DNA of 12,258 nt. Source: an uncultured Ruminococcus sp. (GTDB lineage Bacteria; Bacillota; Clostridia; UBA1212; UBA1255). This document shows, in pieces, positions 6,153-12,258 of the stretch. Position 1 is the stretch's first letter; each line of letters starts with the position of its first letter. The translations under genes and the position numbers were made by a program. Where the stretch lies: assembly GCA_902782885.1 (NCBI GenBank), contig CACZOW010000179.1:1-12258 (forward strand). The letters run 5' to 3'. The notes below the pieces were generated by a model that made no database searches, was not told the origin of the DNA, and was given only the letters and a program-made list of their open reading frames with translations.

Positions 6153-7046
6153 ATGTTCACGGACAATTTCTGCAGATACGAATTCAAATTCCCGGTCTCC
6201 GCGGGCGTCATGGATGCGATGCTCAGGGATCTGGAGCCTTTTGTTGAGAAGGACGCCTACGCCAACGCGCACGGCTTCTATTGCCTTTCCAGTATCTACT
6301 TCGACAACGACATTGACCAGTGCTTCCACGAGACCATGAACGGCGAGCGTTACCGTCAGAAGATACGGCTGCGCGTGTACCGTTCGGCGGGGGATATGAG
6401 CGGAGCATCGGGTGTCGACGCCGTCAGAGACGAACCGCTGGACGACGACTGTCCCGCGTTCTTTGAGATCAAATCCAAGATCAACGGCCTGGTCATGAAG
6501 CGCCGCGTTAAGATGCGGCTGGCGGATGCCATGGCATTTACCGCGCTCACGCAAAAACAGCTGGCGGAGGGAACGGAAGCGCGCCTCGTTCTGACGGACG
6601 AAAACGCGGAGACGCTTAAACGGTTCGGCGCCTCCAGCATCCAGATCCTCCGGGAGATCCAGTACATAATCCTGAGCAAGAAACTCAGGCCGCGCAACGT
6701 GGTGAGCTATGAGCGGCTGGCGCTGTTCGCCAAAGACGATCCGGAACTGCGCGTAACTTTCGATCTGAACGTGCGCACGCGCGGAGACGACCTCGATCTG
6801 GCGGCCGGCACGCAGGGCAGACTGTCGACGCCTCCCGGCACCGCGGTGCTGGAACTCAAGACGGGCAGAGAGATCCCGCTCTGGCTGGTTAAGATCGCGG
6901 CAAAATACGGCTACCGCAACAACACATTTTCCAAATACTGTTCCTACTACGTAAATATGCTGCCCGCGGAGAGCCTGTACGGCGAGTACGCGGCGGCAAT
7001 GCATAACAGACCGGAGCGGATCCGGGACAGCGCGCAGGCGCAATAG
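6153..7046 (+). CDS. VTC-domain protein (polyphosphate polymerase-like, triphosphate tunnel fold)
   Basis: The VTC domain is the catalytic domain of the yeast vacuolar transporter chaperone complex, which makes polyphosphate from ATP inside a tunnel lined with basic residues and a metal-binding Glu. The 297 residues show the tunnel pattern in order: RYEFKF (R8, E10, K12), KIRLRVY (K70, R72, R74), FEIKSK (E105, K107), KRR (116-118), SYER (185-188), LRVTFD (R200), LELK (E234, K236) and SKY (S260, K261). No membrane segment or signal is visible, so it is cytosolic, perhaps held at the membrane by the DUF4956 partner encoded 20 bases downstream. AAGGAG nine bases before the ATG supports the start. 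Bacterial VTC proteins are little characterised, so the polymerase activity is inferred from conserved residues. Confidence 0.9.
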   Translation: MFTDNFCRYEFKFPVSAGVMDAMLRDLEPFVEKDAYANAHGFYCLSSIYFDNDIDQCFHETMNGERYRQKIRLRVYRSAGDMSGASGVDAVRDEPLDDDCPAFFEIKSKINGLVMKRRVKMRLADAMAFTALTQKQLAEGTEARLVLTDENAETLKRFGASSIQILREIQYIILSKKLRPRNVVSYERLALFAKDDPELRVTFDLNVRTRGDDLDLAAGTQGRLSTPPGTAVLELKTGREIPLWLVKIAAKYGYRNNTFSKYCSYYVNMLPAESLYGEYAAAMHNRPERIRDSAQAQ

Positions 7047-7066
7047 TCAACACAGGAGAAAAGATC

Positions 7067-7762
7067 ATGAACACACTGAAACAGTTCTTTGAAGGCGTAC
7101 TCGATGTCAATTCGGGCTACAACATCATCAACACCGTAGCGGCGGTCATCGTGGCCGTGATACTGGGTGTGATCATCTACCTTACATACAAGCTCACCTG
7201 CCGGGCGTTTATGTTCGACGAAGAAACGGGGCTGGTGCTGATCGTTGTCCCCGTCGTGGTGGCGCTGCTTCTGTCGGTCATCGGGACCAGTATTGCCCGG
7301 GCGTTCAGTCTGGCGGGCGCGCTGGCCATTGTCCGGTACAGAAGCGTGATGATGAGCCCCCGCAGCGTGGCGTACATCTTTTTCGGAATGGGCGCGGGGT
7401 TCGTTACCGGCGTAGGCCTGTATATTCCCGCCCTTATATTCGTGCTGCTGACCTGCGCGGTGATGGTGGTGCACGGCGTGATCACTTCCGGAAAGAAGGG
7501 CAGCGCCGCCCGCAGAACGCTGGTTATTGACATCCCCGAGAGCATCAATTATGACGGGCTGCTGGACGAGACGCTCGGCAAGTACACGGACGGTTACAAC
7601 CTTGATTCCGTGGGCATCGTCAGCGGCGGCACGGTCACCGAACTGGTGTATCAGGTGCGGCTGAAAAAAGACGCCGATACCAGGGCCATGCTGGACGACC
7701 TGCGGGTGCTGAACGGCAACTTCAAGATCCTGCTCTCGCAGTTCCGCCCCGTTACTCAGTAA
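7067..7762 (+). CDS. DUF4956-family membrane protein, partner of the VTC protein
   Basis: A 231-residue integral membrane protein. Hydrophobic segments lie at about 21-43, 56-78, 101-116 and 117-138. The signature is IARAFSLAGALAIVRYRS (76-93), with a charged RYRS between segments, typical of DUF4956. A soluble C-terminal domain (about 150-228) should face the cytosol. The molecular role is unknown. Its repeated neighbourhood with VTC-domain proteins suggests a membrane anchor or channel for the polymer made by the partner. The gene follows the VTC stop by 20 bases with aggag before the ATG, so the two should be co-transcribed. Confidence 0.88.
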   Translation: MNTLKQFFEGVLDVNSGYNIINTVAAVIVAVILGVIIYLTYKLTCRAFMFDEETGLVLIVVPVVVALLLSVIGTSIARAFSLAGALAIVRYRSVMMSPRSVAYIFFGMGAGFVTGVGLYIPALIFVLLTCAVMVVHGVITSGKKGSAARRTLVIDIPESINYDGLLDETLGKYTDGYNLDSVGIVSGGTVTELVYQVRLKKDADTRAMLDDLRVLNGNFKILLSQFRPVTQ

Positions 7763-7782
7763 CGGTTCCGGAGCGGCGGCAA

Positions 7783-7788
7783 TATAAT
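7783..7788 (+). promoter_or_regulatory. Possible -10 box ahead of the ABC transporter gene
   Basis: A perfect TATAAT lies in the 91-base gap between the DUF4956 and ABC transporter genes, 65 bases before the start codon. No good -35 box and no TG extension precede it. It may allow separate expression of the transporter pair, or the genes may simply be read through from 6100. Confidence 0.3.
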
Positions 7789-7853
7789 GAACCGAATACG
7801 GTATCGGCCGAAAAGTTGTCAGATTTTCCGGTTTGTTACGGAGGTAATACGTA

Positions 7854-10112
7854 ATGAATACTGAATCAGTACTGACTAACAAGGAGGTTCCCGGGAGTAT
7901 ACGGGACGCTTTTGCGGAGAAGCTCGGACCGGACGAACAACTGCTGTTCGTGGTGGTCGGCGATCTTTCCCTGAAAGCGGATTACAGTGAGACTGCGCTG
8001 GGCGTAACGGAGACCGGTTTTCTGGTATACGACCCGGAACGCGACGATCACGTAAAGACGTACCGGCATGAGGACGTGGCGGAGGCAAAGGTCAAACGGA
8101 TGTACGGCAATGCCCGGCTGCGCGTTGACTTCAGGGACGGCACGCATGAAGACGTGTTCCGCTTCACGTACGCGGTGGCGACGCTTGCGGATATGGCGGC
8201 AACGTTCATCAAAAATGTTGCCGACGGCAAGGCTCCCGAAGAGGAGTACGAAGTCGTCCGCGCCACGTACGAAAAGCTGATGAACGTCTGCCCGAAGTGC
8301 GGCCGCACACTGCTGCATCCGGGCGCCGAATGCATCAACTGCCAGTCGAAAGGCAAGATCGTAAAAAAACTGGTCAAGTACGTCAAGCCCGAAACGAAAA
8401 CACTGGTGCTGTGTCTGTTCCTGTCGGTGCTCACCACGGCGGTGGCGCTGGTGCCGCCTTACATGACCGGGCGGCTGGTGGATTCGGTATTGCCGGATAA
8501 AAACCGCAAAGCGCTGCTGTGGATCGTTATCGCGCTGTTCGGTACGTACCTGTTTCAGTACCTGATCGGCGCGCTGCGCGGCTACCTGCTCAGAGTGAGC
8601 GGCGACCGCATCGTGCTGAGCCTGCGCAACGACGTGTACAAAAAGGCCCAGAGCCTGCCGCTCAGATTCTACGATAAAACGTCCACCGGTTCCGTGATCA
8701 ACCGCATATCCGGCGACACCAACACCATTCAGGCGTTCATGCTGCGCATCTCGCAGGAAGTGGTGGTGCAGTTCTTCCTGGGCGTGGGCATCATCGTGAT
8801 AATGCTCATACTCAACTGGCGGCTCACGCTGTTGTCGCTGATACCGGTGCCGCTGGTGGTCGTGGGCGCAAAGATATTCGGGCGCAAGATATTGCCCTTC
8901 TACCGCCGGATCTGGCGGCGCTGGGCAGGGGTGGTCTCGGTATTGACCGATACGATCCCGAACATCCGCGTGACCAAATCCTTCGCGGGCGAAGAGCGCA
9001 CCGTCGAAAAATTCAAGAGCTACAACAACGAATGGCTGAACGTGGATACTTCCGCGGCTAAGATCTCCACGGTCTTCCCGCACATCGTTTCATTCTTCGT
9101 CACTTGCGGCTCACTGCTGATCTGGAGCGTGGGCGGCGGCTGGGTGATCAGCGGTACCGGCGGCCTTACCACGGGCCTTTTGGTGTCGTTCCTGAGCTAC
9201 GCCAGCATGTTCTACGGGCCGGTCAACTTCTTCGCGTACCTGAACGACTCCTACCAGCACGCGCTGTCGTCGGTGGAGAAAGTCTTCGATATCCTGGATG
9301 CGGAGGACGAGGCGGATGAGGCGAAAGGCAACTGCCCGCCGATCCGCGGCCGGATCGAGTTCAAAAACGTGAACTTTTCCTTTGACCGCACGAAGAAAGT
9401 GCTGTCCGACGTCAATATAACCATCGAACCCGGCGAGATCGTGGGTATCGTGGGCACGACCGGCTCCGGCAAATCCACGCTGGTCAATCTGCTCATGCGC
9501 TTCTACGACAACTACGAAGGCGAGATACTGGTGGACGGCGAGAACATCAAAAACATCGACCTGCAGTATTTCCGTTCGCAGATCGGGTACGTGCAGCAGG
9601 ATCCCATGATGTTCAGCGACACCGTGTACAACAACATTGCCTACGGCAAGCCCGATGCCCATGTTGAAGAAGTTATCCACGCGGCGGAGGTGGCCAACGC
9701 CCACGAATTCATTGCCCGCCAGCCCGACGGATACGATACCGTGCTGGGCGAGCGCGGAGTTGGATTGTCCGGCGGCGAACGCCAGCGTGTATCCATTGCC
9801 CGCGCCGTGCTTAAAAACCCCTCGCTGCTGATATTCGACGAAGCTACCGCGGCGGTAGACTCCGAGACCGAGCACCTGATCCAGGAGGCCATCGAACGGC
9901 TGATCAGCGGCCGCACGACGCTGATGATCGCGCACCGGCTCTCCACGCTGCGCAAGGCGAACCGCATAATCGTGGTGGACCAGGGCCGCATAATCGAGAA
10001 CGATACGCCGGAAGCGCTGATGGAACTGAAGGGCAAATACTACAAACTGGTGCAGATCCAGACCATGGCGGACCAGCTGGCCAAGAGCAAGGCCGAAGAA
10101 AAATTCGAGTGA
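7854..10112 (+). CDS. ABC exporter half-transporter with N-terminal extension and zinc ribbon
   Basis: A 752-residue fused permease and ATPase of the MsbA/ABCB type. Residues 1-140 are a mostly beta-strand soluble domain, possibly PH-like, that ordinary exporters lack. A four-Cys zinc ribbon follows (CPKC 146-149, CINC 160-163). Six membrane segments fill about 182-455. The ATPase domain (about 500-735) is complete: Walker A GTTGSGKST (534-542), Q-loop QQD (581-583), signature LSGGE (638-642), Walker B LLIFDEA with catalytic E663, D-loop and H694. A single half-transporter suggests a homodimer. The ATG at 7854 has GGAGGT upstream. The DUF1854 gene follows nine bases after the stop. As I recall, such ABC-DUF1854 pairs occur beside cyanophycin genes in other bacteria, but no cyanophycin gene is visible here. 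The exported substrate is unknown. Confidence 0.92.
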   Translation: MNTESVLTNKEVPGSIRDAFAEKLGPDEQLLFVVVGDLSLKADYSETALGVTETGFLVYDPERDDHVKTYRHEDVAEAKVKRMYGNARLRVDFRDGTHEDVFRFTYAVATLADMAATFIKNVADGKAPEEEYEVVRATYEKLMNVCPKCGRTLLHPGAECINCQSKGKIVKKLVKYVKPETKTLVLCLFLSVLTTAVALVPPYMTGRLVDSVLPDKNRKALLWIVIALFGTYLFQYLIGALRGYLLRVSGDRIVLSLRNDVYKKAQSLPLRFYDKTSTGSVINRISGDTNTIQAFMLRISQEVVVQFFLGVGIIVIMLILNWRLTLLSLIPVPLVVVGAKIFGRKILPFYRRIWRRWAGVVSVLTDTIPNIRVTKSFAGEERTVEKFKSYNNEWLNVDTSAAKISTVFPHIVSFFVTCGSLLIWSVGGGWVISGTGGLTTGLLVSFLSYASMFYGPVNFFAYLNDSYQHALSSVEKVFDILDAEDEADEAKGNCPPIRGRIEFKNVNFSFDRTKKVLSDVNITIEPGEIVGIVGTTGSGKSTLVNLLMRFYDNYEGEILVDGENIKNIDLQYFRSQIGYVQQDPMMFSDTVYNNIAYGKPDAHVEEVIHAAEVANAHEFIARQPDGYDTVLGERGVGLSGGERQRVSIARAVLKNPSLLIFDEATAAVDSETEHLIQEAIERLISGRTTLMIAHRLSTLRKANRIIVVDQGRIIENDTPEALMELKGKYYKLVQIQTMADQLAKSKAEEKFE

Positions 10113-10121
10113 GGTGCGGAT

Positions 10122-10610
10122 ATGGCAAGACTGTATGTTGACGGCAACACCGCCCGTTTTACCAGGAAGGATATCTGCCTGGTGGACATGGAACTGTTCG
10201 GCGGCGAAAAGGTGGAGGACCTGGAGCCGCGGCGCCTGTTTCCGGTGAGCGGCCGGATGAAGTACATCTCGCTGCTTGACGCGGAGGGCAAGGAACATGC
10301 TATAATCAGGGACGTGGAGACGCTGGATCCGGATTCAAAAGAGGTGATACTGGATTGCCTCAGGGAGTATTATCTGATCCCGAAGATCACCGGACTCCTG
10401 GACCGCACCGAAAAATACGGCATCCTGAAATGGACCGTGCAGACGGACCGCGGCGTGCAGCAGCTGCGTATCCGCAACCGGAACGCGGATATAAAACAGC
10501 TGTACGACGGCCGTATTCTGGTAAGAGATTCCAACGACAACCGCTACGAGATCATCGACTACCGCAAACTGGACAAAAACAGCCTGCGGCTGCTGTCGGC
10601 AGACATCTGA
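10122..10610 (+). CDS. DUF1854-family protein, partner of the ABC exporter
   Basis: A 162-residue soluble protein with no signal or membrane segment. Features that fit DUF1854 are an early LFG (25-27), an LEPRRLFPVSG segment (34-44), a YISLLDAEGKE strand pair (48-58), and a central LREYYLIPKITGLL (80-93). A second half follows with RIRNRNADIKQLYDGRILVRD (116-136) and IIDYRKLD (144-151). The function is unknown. It is encoded nine bases after the transporter stop, with its ribosome site overlapping that stop, so the two are tightly coupled. It probably acts as a cytosolic accessory or regulatory subunit of the exporter. This is inference from context. Confidence 0.85.
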   Translation: MARLYVDGNTARFTRKDICLVDMELFGGEKVEDLEPRRLFPVSGRMKYISLLDAEGKEHAIIRDVETLDPDSKEVILDCLREYYLIPKITGLLDRTEKYGILKWTVQTDRGVQQLRIRNRNADIKQLYDGRILVRDSNDNRYEIIDYRKLDKNSLRLLSADI

Positions 10611-10616
10611 ACAGAT

Positions 10617-10644
10617 TGCAAATGGCAAATGGCAAAGGGCAAAT
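10617..10644 (+). repeat. Four tandem heptamers (ggcaaat type)
   Basis: Four imperfect 7-bp units, tgcaaat, ggcaaat, ggcaaag and ggcaaat, begin six bases after the DUF1854 stop. They look like a slippage tract and directly adjoin the foldback at 10646-10713. They are too short and lack the spacers of a CRISPR array. Confidence 0.7.
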
Positions 10645-10645
10645 G

Positions 10646-10713
10646 CTGCGAACCGGGTGATGACGCCGCATTTCTGGGGAACGAAATGCTTTGTCATTCA
10701 CCCGGCTTCGCAG
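10646..10713 (+). repeat. Large foldback hairpin between the DUF1854 and cyclic-di-AMP receptor genes
   Basis: The arms ctgcgaaccgggtgatgac and gtcattcacccggcttcgcag pair almost completely, with two small bulges. After a 3-base internal loop, gcatttc (10668-10674) pairs with gaaatgc (10683-10689) over an 8-base apex. Total length is 68 bases. No U-run follows, only an A-rich tract holding the next ribosome site, so it is not a standard terminator on this strand. It may be a mobile palindromic element, an RNA processing or stability hairpin, or a bidirectional barrier. Confidence 0.7.
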
Positions 10714-10743
10714 GGCTCTAAAAAAAAGAAAGGATTTGATTTA

Positions 10744-11070
10744 ATGAAACTGGTACTCGCGATCGTTAACAATGATGACAGCGCAATCGTTTCTTCCGCG
10801 CTGACAAAAGAAGGGCTGTTCGTGACTAAACTGTCCACGACCGGCGGCTTTCTGATGGTGGGCAACACCACGCTGCTGATCGGCACGGAAGACGACCGCA
10901 TTTCTGAGATAAAAGAGATCCTGAGCAAATACTGCTCGACGCGGAGCAAGCCGATGCCCTCTACGGACGCGTTCGGCCGCATCAACGGTCCCCAGAACAC
11001 GCCTAAAAACGTGGTAGTGGGCGGTGCGACCTATTTCGTGCTGGACGTGAACGAATACGGCAAACTGTGA
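10744..11070 (+). CDS. darA: Cyclic-di-AMP receptor, DarA/PstA family (PII-like)
   Basis: A 108-residue cytosolic PII-like trimeric sensor of cyclic-di-AMP, the second messenger of potassium and osmotic balance in Firmicutes. The family signature is clear: MKLVLAIV, then VTKLSTTGGFL (27-37), GNTTLLIG (40-47) and a final GGATYFVLDV (93-102). Residues T28, F36, L37, N41 and G47 match nucleotide-contacting positions of staphylococcal PstA as I recall them. Positions 24 and 26 (Asn and Arg there) are Gly and Phe here. I start at 10744, not at the earlier in-frame ATG at 10657. Conserved MKLVLAIV begins here, aaagga lies suitably upstream, and the earlier start would translate the foldback. The partner proteins of this family are still largely unknown. 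Confidence 0.93.
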   Translation: MKLVLAIVNNDDSAIVSSALTKEGLFVTKLSTTGGFLMVGNTTLLIGTEDDRISEIKEILSKYCSTRSKPMPSTDAFGRINGPQNTPKNVVVGGATYFVLDVNEYGKL

Positions 11071-11109
11071 GCAATGCCGCCGCGTTTTGAACGGAGCAGG
11101 AGGAACGGA

Positions 11110-12210
11110 ATGGATAATCTGTATAAAGCCGCCGGCGCGCTGATGCCGTCATGCGTCGCGGAGGGATTTGAAACTGAAGGCCGTATAGTAAAACTTTTCC
11201 CGCTGGGCGAGGGCCACATAAACCGCACGTATAAAGTCACATGCGCGCTGCCGGAGGGCGGCACGAAGAAGTACGTGTTCCAGCGCATAAACACTAAGAT
11301 CTTTAAAAAGCCCGCGGAACTGATGGACAACGTTGTCCGCGTCACCGGGCACATCCGCGCCAAAGCGGCGGCGGAGGGCCGGGATCCGGAGCGGTCGACG
11401 CTGCGCTTTGTCCCCGCCCGCGCCGGCGGCTACCTGGTAGTGGACGGGCAGGGCGAATACTGGCGCGCGTACGTATTCATCGATGACTGCGTGGTATACC
11501 AGCAGGTGGAAAAGACCGAGGATTTCCGCAAAGCCGGCGTGGCGCTGGGCCGTTTCCAGAAGATGCTGTCGGACTTCCCGGCGGATGAGCTGGACGAGAC
11601 GATACCGAATTTCCACAACACCGTGTCGCGGTTTGCGGACTTCCGGCGGATCGTTTCCGCGGATCCGGTCGGCCGGAAGGAGAGCTGCGCGGAGGAAGTG
11701 CGGTTCGTGCTGGAGCGCGAGGATTACTGCGGCCGCGTGCTCAGACGCATCGACAGCGGCGAAGTTCCGGTGCGCGTGACGCACAACGATACCAAACTCA
11801 ACAATGTACTGATGGACCGGGAGACCGGGGAGGTACTGTGCCTGATCGATCTGGACACGGTCATGCCGGGCTCCGCGCTGTACGATTTCGGCGACAGCAT
11901 CCGCTTCGGGGCCAGTTCCGCGGCGGAGGACGAGACGGACCTGTCTAAAGTGCACTTCGTGCCCGAACTGTATGACGCGTACCGGGAAGGATATCTCAGC
12001 GAAGTGGGGGACGTGTTGACGCCGGCGGAACTGGATCTGCTGCCGTTCTCCGCGATATTGATGACGTACGAGTGCGGCATGCGCTTCCTGGGCGATTATA
12101 TTGACGGCGACAATTATTTTGCCGTTGCCCGGCCCGCGCACAACCTCGACCGCGCCCGCACCCAATTCCGTCTGGTGGCGGAAATGGAGCAGTATTTCGG
12201 TATCCACTGA
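11110..12210 (+). CDS. N-acetylhexosamine 1-kinase-like sugar kinase (aminoglycoside phosphotransferase fold)
   Basis: A 366-residue cytosolic kinase of the APH/choline-kinase fold. It resembles NahK, which phosphorylates the C1 hydroxyl of GlcNAc or GalNAc in bifidobacterial host-glycan use. The N-lobe has PLGEGHINRTYKV (31-43) and FQRIN (57-61). The catalytic loop is THNDTKLNN with H225 and base D227. The metal-binding segment is IDLDTVMPG (246-254), followed by LYDFGDSIRFGA (257-268). I chose ATG 11110 over ATG 11074 because AGGAGG (11098-11103) sits six bases before it and the first twelve codons of the longer form look non-coding. It follows the receptor gene by 39 bases and is probably co-transcribed. 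The exact sugar cannot be fixed from sequence. Together with the GH127-type module it suggests glycan catabolism. Confidence 0.88.
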   Translation: MDNLYKAAGALMPSCVAEGFETEGRIVKLFPLGEGHINRTYKVTCALPEGGTKKYVFQRINTKIFKKPAELMDNVVRVTGHIRAKAAAEGRDPERSTLRFVPARAGGYLVVDGQGEYWRAYVFIDDCVVYQQVEKTEDFRKAGVALGRFQKMLSDFPADELDETIPNFHNTVSRFADFRRIVSADPVGRKESCAEEVRFVLEREDYCGRVLRRIDSGEVPVRVTHNDTKLNNVLMDRETGEVLCLIDLDTVMPGSALYDFGDSIRFGASSAAEDETDLSKVHFVPELYDAYREGYLSEVGDVLTPAELDLLPFSAILMTYECGMRFLGDYIDGDNYFAVARPAHNLDRARTQFRLVAEMEQYFGIH

Positions 12211-12258
12211 TGAAGCGGCGCCTTAAAGGCCAACTGCATAACGTCATTTTTTACACCG
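12210..12258 (+). CDS. Possible start of a further gene overlapping the kinase stop (partial)
   Basis: The ATG at 12210-12212 overlaps the kinase TGA by one base (tgATG). Its frame stays open for 16 codons to the edge (MKRRLKGQLHNVIFYT). Such overlaps are typical of coupled operon genes. No strong ribosome site is present apart from a distant ggag, and nothing in the visible residues identifies a family. Confidence 0.35.
   Translation, partial: MKRRLKGQLHNVIFYT

Noticed and set aside
5411..7043. Long minus-strand open frames opposite the glycosidase and VTC genes
   Set aside because: They lie antisense to well-supported genes, encode His/Arg-rich low-quality sequence with no recognisable motifs, and reflect GC-rich codon bias.
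7866..10298. Minus-strand open frames of about 400 residues opposite the ABC transporter
   Set aside because: The sense frame has complete ABC motifs. The antisense products are Gln/His/Arg-rich with no domains or proper ribosome sites.
6153..10610. Cyanophycin storage locus
   Set aside because: The ABC-DUF1854 pair recalls loci near cyanophycin genes, but no cyanophycin synthetase or cyanophycinase is encoded in the window.
10617..10644. Possible CRISPR array
   Set aside because: Units are only 7 bp with no spacers, and no cas genes are present.
10657..10743. Upstream in-frame ATG as the start of the cyclic-di-AMP receptor
   Set aside because: It would add 29 residues encoded by the foldback hairpin and not seen in the family; the ATG at 10744 has a ribosome site and the conserved N-terminus.
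11074..11109. Earlier ATG for the sugar kinase
   Set aside because: No ribosome site precedes it, and AGGAGG falls inside this stretch directly before the ATG at 11110.
11149..12207. Minus-strand open frame opposite the sugar kinase
   Set aside because: Shadow of a gene with a full catalytic motif set; no features of its own.
1..12258. tRNA, rRNA or known riboswitch
   Set aside because: No cloverleaf, rRNA-like stretch or recognisable riboswitch core was seen on either strand. Covariance-model searches were not possible here.

Overview
The window reads as a chromosomal segment of a GC-rich Clostridia-type Firmicute. The main signs are a DarA/PstA-type cyclic-di-AMP receptor, a VTC-domain protein paired with a DUF4956 membrane protein, strong AGGAGG-like ribosome binding sites, and sigma-A-like promoters. 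Most genes are GC-rich. The stretch from about 540 to 2640 is clearly AT-richer and looks like an acquired or decaying island.

Layout. (1) 1-430, minus: a Bcp/AhpC-TSA peroxiredoxin that runs off the left edge and has its own promoter at 461-489. (2) 538-1104: an internally deleted, frameshifted insertion sequence, probably IS1634-like. Both 13-bp terminal inverted repeats are present, but the catalytic core of the transposase is gone. (3) 1105-1463: an AT-rich spacer holding a further direct copy of the repeat end, an extended -10 promoter and a possible zinc-ribbon gene remnant. (4) 1464-2558: an unrecognised lipoprotein made of a Thr/Pro-rich stalk and two tandem copies of one domain, closed by a rho-independent terminator. 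(5) 2735-6064: one uninterrupted frame joining a complete MiaB tRNA methylthiotransferase to a complete GH127/DUF1680-type glycosidase. The seam is a 29-bp near-palindrome. (6) 6153-7762: VTC-domain protein and DUF4956 membrane protein behind a good promoter. (7) 7854-10610: ABC exporter half-transporter with an added N-terminal domain and zinc ribbon, followed by a DUF1854 protein. (8) 10617-10713: heptamer repeats and a large foldback. (9) 10744-12210: cyclic-di-AMP receptor and an N-acetylhexosamine-1-kinase-like sugar kinase. A further frame overlaps the kinase stop and leaves the right edge.

How the genes may work together. VTC plus DUF4956 is a recurring pair, and ABC exporter plus DUF1854 is another. 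Here the two pairs sit in tandem on one strand, with a cyclic-di-AMP receptor just downstream. That allows the hypothesis of a polyanion (polyphosphate-like) synthesis and membrane transport unit near a second-messenger sensor, but the sequence alone does not prove it. The GH127-type domain and the NahK-like kinase both point to use of plant or host glycans. The two most unusual features are the MiaB-glycosidase joint frame with a palindrome at its seam and the core-deleted insertion sequence.
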